Positions 57,131-64,000 of a DNA stretch of 64,000 nucleotides are shown one piece after another; within the stretch, counting starts at the first letter, position 1; each line of letters starts with the position of its first letter. Under the pieces are notes generated by a model, which made no database searches, was not told the origin of the DNA, and worked only from the letters and a program-made list of their open reading frames with translations. Both the position numbers and the translations under genes were made by a program. The stretch lies in contig OX424558.1 of assembly GCA_949152475.1 (NCBI GenBank), positions 36,032,651 to 36,096,650 of the forward strand, written 5' to 3'. The DNA comes from Terebella lapidaria (lineage: Eukaryota; Annelida; Polychaeta; Terebellida; Terebellidae).

Positions 57131-60130
57131 CCCTGTTCTGGGTTTTTCTATTACAGAATTATCACCAGTCCTTTCCTCTTACCCTTCCCTATCCTAAACA
57201 ATATTTGTGATGGTTAGGAAACCAAGAATTCTTCACAAGCACTCCACCTGGTTAACCCAACCCCCTTTTTCAATTTTTACAATATCTTTAAGTAGCTTTA
57301 CACTTATCTTCCACTCTCATACACAAATCTAAATTTGTTCCTCAATACCTTTAAATTACATTATAAAAACTTACATTCCTCTTTTATCTCTACCTTACTA
57401 ATTTCCAAACTCATCCTATTACTGAGTGTCGTCTGGCACTTGTTGCAATATTCAATATCAATATTCCACATATCATAATCCTATGTCAACATATTTCATC
57501 AATTAATTGTAGTCTACCTTTATGTAAGTGTTTTTAAATTATAACTCTAGCTCCAGAATATTGAAAAAATTTGTTGTCGACCTGTTAACCCATCGTTCTA
57601 CATCAAGTCTTATTTCTTTAACATTTTTCCCTAAGAAAAATGGCCTTTTCGTAGTATACCATAAACATTTTCACTGCATACATATGATTAGTGAGCTCCC
57701 AGAGATCTAGGAGCATGGATGTCCATCTTCTCTATGTTGAAGGGTCGTCCAATCTATCTTTCCCTTTACTACTAGTAATTCATTTGCTTCATCCCATCCC
57801 ATTTGCTTCGTTTCTATATAATTCAACAAAGTCGTGGCCAATGGGAATTCCACTTCCAATTTCCAAATGTTCCTCCTCCAAAATACAACTATTATGTTTT
57901 TGGTACTTTCCCCGTTGTCGATTATATTTCATACAATTCACAATTCAGTCCAAACATTCTGGTACTAAGGGTATCACCATTACATTTCGGCTTCGTTTTC
58001 AGGTTTCACCCCTTTCTCGTTTGACAGATCCTCGTCCAACAAACTTCACTGACCCAGTATCTTATCCATTCACATTCTTCTTCGGAACCAGTATTATTTC
58101 CGGGGTTACGGTCACTATATGTTAATCCAAGTTTTCATCAATCGCCGTTGGATTTTTACTCTTGTCATTCTCATCCTTCGTAATCAATTCGGGTCAAACT
58201 AGTAACAGTCAGTCTCACCATTTCATGCATGTTAATTCTAGAATATTCTGATCATTTTCTACCCAACATTACATTGTTCTTTGTCAAGACCTACGGTCTA
58301 TCTATTCTCATCTACTTTTTTCTTCACATCATTTAATGGTCAATTTTTGTTCATTCCCAACTCCCTCCGTCGTTGTTCATTTATATCGGGGTTTCATTCG
58401 GGTCTTATGTTTTACTCCTAAGCTGAGACGGATAAAATCAGCAACTGTCTTACTTCCTTATATCCCACAATTATAGTTTAAGGGTCGTAGTTGTCGTCCT
58501 AGGTTTTTCTTTTTCGTGGTAAATGTGATGTCCTCTGGACGGATGCTTTACTTTCTTGGATCCGGCTGGGTCTGTTTTGGCTGTCACCATTCCCAGTTCC
58601 TGTGAATGCTTTGTGGCGCGTGTCAGCCTTAGGTTCTGATTTTTGTCGTTCATATTTGTGTTATTTACCCACATATCATGGTAATTGTTAGTCATAACCC
58701 ATTTCCAATAATTATGTCTTATTTCTCATTGTAACTAATTTTATTGTAACTACCTCAACTTCATTATGTTTGTATATTATAATTTAAATAATTATATTTT
58801 TAAATAAACCAAGGTCAAATCCCAGTCGGTTAGTTACTTTATAACAGCAACACATACAAATGTTACGTAGAGATACAACCGCCTGTGGACTGTCCTATAT
58901 TCAAAATGAAATAATGTGTATACGTGATTGATTACAACTGTATATAAAAATAATACAAATAGGATGAACAAATAAAAAGTGATACAAAAATTAATACTGA
59001 TTCAATAGGGGATGTTTTATTTTAGTTTTAAACAGTGGTGTTCATTCAATAATTTTTTACAGTGGGTGGTAGCGAGTTCCATAGCTGAGGTAATTTGAAT
59101 CTAATCTAATGACACCGTCACTGTGTGATCAAGATTGCTAACTGTGCTGTCGAAACGTCACAGCACTCTGACAGTTTCAAAACTTGTTCCGAAGTAAGTT
59201 CATTTAAATTATTCATGTCAATCCTCTGAAACAATAACATCTTCTCAACCATTTATGACAAGCTGCCGTCTGCTCGTTATTTACAGAAATAGTTGATTTA
59301 CATAGAAGTACATAGTTTAAATGGCCAAAAATACATGCTGACTCATATCACTTGCCAATTTTTGCTAAGTTGCTTTCTCCAGCAACACATGAACACAGTT
59401 GGTCATCGGAGACGAGTAGATATGAGATATAATGAAAATATTACTACTAGAACCAGTGATTTTTTTCCAGGTGCAAAATGAACATGTCATCGACTTATTT
59501 CTTGTGAGGCCATCTTTTACAGGTGCAAAAGTGTTTCTCTTGGTACTAAGAAGGGGGAATATTTCGCTCAGATTTATCTTTTCATCAGTTTCAGGGCGCA
59601 ACAATTTTGGTAGGTTTCATCTTCATGCAAGTCAGGATGGTTTTTTTTGACAGATGATGAAGTGGGTATCGTGTATCCTTACAGTTTTTCAAAATCAGCA
59701 TTCTAAGTTCTCAATAAATTTATTAGCTATTTTGGCAACACATTCAACTATTACACTGAGTATTCGTGATGTCACAAGAGAACAATAATATTTAGGTCAA
59801 TAAAACTTCCATTTTCAAGGATACAGTGTTTGTGCAACCTATGCTGATGTAGCACATTTATGTAGGCCTACCTTCTTTGGTATTAGATATAATGAGTGTT
59901 CAATTATAAAAATTGAATGCTCATCGACTTGATTGGTACTCCATGGCCCAAATGCCAGTAGCAGTATTGAATCAAATGCCGCGAGAATGATCATTTATAA
60001 TGTACGTGTAAACGGTTTTCTTGAGATCCATGTGATAATATGTGACTTGATTTTGCATGCGATTCCCGGAATGAAGCTCCTAGCAATCACGTTATAAAGT
60101 CATGTTCATCCATCAGTGAAACACGCTTTT
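57131..60130. other. Non-coding, pyrimidine- and AT-rich
   Basis: No gene recognised. The 144-aa ORF at 57691-58125 has low-complexity composition, no domain known to me and no splice or promoter support. The plus strand is T/C-rich up to about 58.7 kb. Confidence 0.35.
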
Positions 60131-60621
60131 TAGCCGTAGTTTTGTTTTGAATAATCGGATCGACCTGAAATTTTGTGTGTCTTAATTGGGTATCATGCCG
60201 TAATTGTCACCAAATTTCAGTATTCTATCTCAAAAATTTAAAAAGTTGGCAATCTTACCCAATGTTAAACTGCAGCCCCAACATGGAAAATGCACAAAAA
60301 AACATTAATTTTTATTCGATGTACGAGTTATATAATTCAGAATAAACATATTTTTCTAATAAACACCGACTATGCCTTCCGACTCAAAATCATCCCATTA
60401 TGTTCATTCTGTATGGGCATAAACATGATAAAGGCCCTGAATTTGTTGAAATTTACTTGATCCCTTTTGGGACTGAAATTTAACATTGGGTTAGATTGCC
60501 AACTTTTTCAATTTTTGAGATAGAATTCTGAAATTTGGTGAAAAATTACGGCATGATACCCAATTGAGACACACAAAATTTCAAGTTTATCCGATTATCC
60601 GAAACAAAACCACAGCCGAAA
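60131..60621. mobile_element. Foldback MITE sharing its interior with the TACTCTGA family
   Basis: The left end near 'agccgtagttttgttttgaa' and the right end reverse-complemented 'cggctgtggttttgtttcgg' are inverted repeats that remain similar for about 150 bp, through 'tgaaattttgtgtgtct', 'attgggtatcatgccgtaat' and 'ttggcaatct.acccaatgtt'. The inner part matches the interior of the MITE at 38.2-38.5 kb although the ends differ. No coding sequence. Confidence 0.65.
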
Positions 60622-61446
60622 AGTTCACTGGTGAATGAACTTAACTTTAGTTGCACCGAAAAATTATAGTACCTAAATTATCATCATTTGATACTGAATT
60701 GATTGATAATTCATCTAAATTTTAGTCCTGAACGCATACGCGAATATGCCTTATAATGTCATATTTAAACATGAAATGAATACCAAAATAAAACTCTTGA
60801 AAATTGAAAAATCCTGGAAAACTGTAAAATTCTCCTGCGAACACAACTCGTGTATCACATAGACAGGCGCCCTCCCAGTAATAGTATTCATATTGTAACC
60901 CCAAAGATACATCATGTTACTATGCGCTACATGATGGTTAGGCCAACCGAAGATACTGAATTCATAAAACTTCAAAATATCCTATCTTAAAACATTTAAC
61001 TACAATTTTTTGTAACGAATCCGAAAATCACGAACACATTCAATTTTCAGAGCCACTGCGCCCGTTTACTAAATCAACCAAAGTGGGCGCCGTCCGTGTC
61101 GAAGATTCGCCTATTTCATGTTGACAAATGCTCGACCAGGTCGCCAGAGAGCCCTAAGTTATAGCCAGAGAACTTATCACCGGTTAGGTTCTCTGCTCTT
61201 GTCCGGAACCCAATGTGTAAAAAATTACTTTCTTTGTTATTATATGGTTGAATGGACAAAAAATTGTCTTTAAAGAAGTACAACGAACTAATGCTTATAG
61301 CCTTCTAGGAAGGATCTGTGTTCATTTCAACATTGGGTGCTTGATAATCGGTTCAAATAGGGCGACCAATGGTGGTGTGTAACCTTAAAGGGTAGAAGTC
61401 AGGAATAGACCTGGGGATGCCTCACACTTGAGGATTCCGTTTTAAG

Positions 61447-61454
61447 TGACGTCA
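61447..61454. promoter_or_regulatory. CRE palindrome upstream of CDK8
   Basis: Perfect TGACGTCA about 520 bp before the CDK8 start codon, in the likely promoter or 5' UTR. A CREB/ATF site here would be usual for a housekeeping gene, but it is inferred from one motif. The region 60622-61440 shows nothing else. Confidence 0.35.
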
Positions 61455-61975
61455 TTTCGCCAGATGTATGGTTGCTTAGGGAGACAACGCGAAGCGATAT
61501 TGATCCACATGCTGGTTTAGGCTATTTTGCGCGTGTGGAAGTCTGGTTTTGGGAAAAGCCAAAATCCCGATGGTATTTCCCGGGATTCGAAGTAGAGAGA
61601 GGTTTTGCTTAATGTATGCTATGTCGGCAATTGCGATCTGAAAACGAGCTAAATTGACAGGGGTCCTGTTCAACGTCCTTTCATGAAAAATTGGTACTAT
61701 CATGCTCTATATTGACCTAGATTTTATAGAAGTTCTATGATTATAAGTACACAGCCTGTCAACCGTTAAGCCCTAATTTATTTTTGGAAAGGTGAAACGC
61801 ACATCCGAAGTTGCCCAATTTAACATTGATTTAAATGCAGCCGATAATTGGTCACATCAACCCTAAATTTCGCATCATGACGTACCTCACTTCTCACGCT
61901 ACAACTTGGCTGACCGGAAATGAACCGAAGCTGTGTTTTGTCACAGTTTGTTTACCGGGCGAAAACGACAAAAAA

Positions 61976-62103
61976 ATGGATTATGATTCTAAATTGCGCT
62001 GGGCGCAAGAACGACAGAAAGTTGAAGATCTGTTTGATTTTGAAGGATGTAAAATCGGACGCGGAACATATGGGCATGTGTACAAAGCCAAGCGAAAAGA
62101 TGG
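61976..62103 (+). CDS. CDK8: CDK8/CDK19 kinase, first coding exon
   Basis: The translation starts [20 protein letters not shown] and contains the glycine-rich ATP loop as [16 protein letters not shown], almost identical to human CDK8/CDK19. The ATG fits the known start M-D-Y-D. The exon ends GATGG|gtgagt at 62103, at the same place as in vertebrates. CDK8 with cyclin C, MED12 and MED13 forms the Mediator kinase module in the nucleus and phosphorylates transcription factors and RNA polymerase II. Only 42 whole codons are in the window; the next exon (after a long intron) lies past 64000. Confidence 0.95.
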
Positions 62104-62227
62104 GTGAGTTCACCCACTCATTCAAGTTCATAACAGTCAACATCAACCAGACATCAACAGTCCCGGACCAGTCCAAGTCACCGTCAATGGCCCTGGCTTG
62201 TCACAGTCCCAGTCCCATGATTCCTTA

Positions 62228-62858
62228 TACTCTGATTTTTCTAACTCGTTTACACCGTTTTTTGCCGATATCTTTGCGATGTTTGATGGTATCGTATTGT
62301 AACTTGGCATACCTCACATGGAGATCAAACGGCATTTTTCTGCAAACTTTCAGACTTCTGCTCATGTGTGAGAGTTAGCAATGTACTGCAATGATAAATT
62401 TTCCCTGAAATCCTGTCGTTTACGTGTCAACAAATATTGTTTTCCTTCGGCACGTGATGGGAGATTCCTTTCCGATAATTTGCATAGGGGCGAGGGTTAG
62501 GATTCGGGACCACCCACGCAGGTAAACTGATTCGGAATTACTCGCACGTGCAGGCACCTTGACGACAACTGACAACCCGATCTCCCTATTTTGACTAATT
62601 TGAACTTGTCCAGTTGGATTCCGTCATCAGTTGTCGAGAGCCAAGCAATATGTCGGCGCCCATGGTTCGAGCAAATCCTCGCTTAAATAAAACTTTTGTG
62701 TTTTGAAAGAAACAGATAGAGTTCCGGAAGACAGGTTTGTGTAAATTAATTGCCGTTTGTATCACAGATATACAATATTCAGTTGAATAGTTCGCTCGAA
62801 GTAACTTGACTGAACTAAAGGCAAAAAACGGTGTAAACGAGTTTAAAAAATCAGAGTA
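62228..62858. mobile_element. Second TACTCTGA MITE, CDK8 intron 1
   Basis: TA flanks at 62226-62227 and 62859-62860. The ends TACTCTGATTTTTCTAACTC (left) and TACTCTGATTTTTTAAACTC (right, reverse-complemented), followed by GTTTACACCGTTTTTTGCC, match the copy in TH intron 1. The middle (about 62400-62780) is unrelated to that copy and may be another insertion. Confidence 0.75.
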
Positions 62859-62952
62859 TACATGCTATTGACTCGCGGATGTCTAACGACCATATCGTAT
62901 TACGTATTATAGCCATATCGTGAAAAAGAGGTTAATTACCGCTTATTTTGGG

Positions 62953-62992
62953 CGTTACATAACCACCAGCTTATTTTGGTGGTTATGTAACG
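62953..62992. repeat. Perfect hairpin CGTTACATAACCACCA..TGGTGGTTATGTAACG
   Basis: Arms of 16 bp pair without mismatch around an 8-base loop. It begins a cluster of AAATCGC/GCGATTT words that continues to 63180. Confidence 0.8.
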
Positions 62993-63775
62993 TGCGATTT
63001 GCAAATGTGGACGATTTCGAAATCGCGCTGCGCGATTTGCAAATTTTCAAATCGCACGCCAATTTCATATCGTCGCGCGCCTTGAAAATGACAAGTATTG
63101 CGCGTTTTGACAATGGCAACTATGGACAATTCGCAAATCGCGCAGAGCTATTTGCTAATCGGTCACCATGGTCACACGATTGGTAAATGTTGCCTGCTTC
63201 GAGCTCACTTAATGTATTGTGAACAACTGTGAACTAGTGAATAAATATGCTAAAATGAATAGTCTCTAAAGGAGGACATCACTTCACATTCAGGTACAGG
63301 GACGATTTCGAAATCTAATACATATATGATTTATGTGTCATATTTGTGTGAATAAATCTACATAGGCGTATTATAGAGATCCATCTCGTTGTCTTGATTT
63401 AGAGATCGACTGTCTTCCACTGTTCCAGCATTGAACTGCTGGAAATTAAAACATGTTATTTCTGGTTATCAATAGAGATATATCTACTAGTATAATATCA
63501 AAATAATGCATAGGTAGGTAATAGAAAACACTGCCCCGGTAGTAAATCTGTGCATTTACTAAGTATGTCAGACGTTACCATAGGTTTGTGCGGATCCAGG
63601 CCTAGCATTTTCAAATCGCACGAACGATTTCGAAATCGCGCTACGCGATTTGTGAGTGGTTCACAGTTGCCATTATCAAACCCCGCATTATTAATCAATT
63701 TGAAAATGCGCGACAATTTCGAAATCGGCGCGCGATTTGAAAATTGGCAATTGGCAAATCGCGCACAACAGTTAT
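62993..63775. repeat. Two clusters of GCGATTT/AAATCGC words
   Basis: Clusters at 62993-63180 and 63610-63770 are rich in ATTTCGAAATCGC, GCGATTTGC and TTTGAAAAT. The core ATTTCGAAAT is a palindrome. The clusters appear as two mirrored sides of a foldback element, about 430 bp apart, but I could not define the ends. Located in CDK8 intron 1. The remaining bases to 64000 show no feature. Confidence 0.5.
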
Positions 63776-64000
63776 AGTATCAGTGTGTCTCCATCCACCA
63801 CCTCCCTCCAATAGAAGTTGACTGAAAACATTAAAATGGTGTTGCTGTTTTAACTAAATAAGCCTAAGGACATGATGTAGCGGACCTATTTTACGTGAAT
63901 GCCTGTATAGGTCCCATTTATTTCACACTTTATATTTTTACTGTGTCCATCCACCTGTGACGACCTCAAGAAAGTTTAATTATGAAACTGGAAGTAGATT

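Noticed and set aside
57691-58125. 144-aa ORF
   Set aside because: Low-complexity composition in a T/C-rich region without other gene signals.
1-64000. tRNA, rRNA or snRNA genes
   Set aside because: I looked for cloverleaf arms and B-box text (GGTTCGAATCC-like) and saw none convincing; a covariance search would be decisive.

Overview
The window looks like genomic DNA from a marine invertebrate animal. The genes have many introns with GT/AG borders, the spaces between them are long and AT-rich, and they are packed with transposon relics. The recognisable genes are animal genes: tyrosine hydroxylase (TH), CDK8, a Mab-21/cGAS-like gene and two paralogous secreted proteins with discoidin-like domains. 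I could not fix the phylum; a hemichordate-like deuterostome or a lophotrochozoan would both fit.

Layout. 1-2.8 kb: 5' part of a broken Ty3/gypsy-like LTR element on the minus strand. 3.3-4.75 kb: a dispersed repeat split by an array of GGCGGCCGCC palindromes. 5.8-9.0 kb: gene A (minus), a secreted protein of about 332 aa. 9.1-17.3 kb: space between divergent genes A and B, with a MITE, two degenerate tandem-repeat blocks, and a palindromic-array element with clean target duplications. 17.3-26.0 kb: gene B (plus), paralogue of A with the same exon lengths; its first intron holds a 4.6-kb transposon with PIF1-like helicase remnants. 26-32.7 kb: no certain gene, several TIR or foldback elements, one candidate Cys-rich exon, and a Penelope-like/hammerhead-like tail. 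32.8-34.2 kb: Mab-21 domain gene (minus), apparently damaged, with a piggyBac-type MITE inside. 35.8-45.8 kb: complete TH gene (11 coding exons, about 502 aa). 46-61.4 kb: repeats only, including a 3.9-kb foldback element ended by arrays of CTCGCC..GGCGAG and several satellites. 61.976 kb onward: first coding exon of CDK8; the rest of that gene runs off the window.

The most unusual content is a set of elements that share one plan. Each has terminal inverted repeats beginning TAC (usually TACGG) and an interior of tandem units of about 20-22 bp. Each unit has a GC-rich palindromic core, but the core differs completely between elements. Four have exact 6-7 bp target duplications that I could read directly: GTTGTG at 7.0/7.6 kb, TACAATA at 14.9/15.5 kb, CATGTG at 28.5/29.4 kb and CCTTTG at 50.4/54.4 kb. 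Two further loci (3.5-4.55 kb and 27.4-28.0 kb) have the same kind of palindromic units without a clear 6-bp duplication. This looks like one transposition system acting on several independently evolved palindromic arrays.

The genes do not form a pathway. TH makes L-DOPA for catecholamines, CDK8 is the Mediator kinase, the Mab-21 gene belongs to a family that includes innate immune nucleotide sensors, and genes A and B are probably secreted glycan- or surface-binding proteins.
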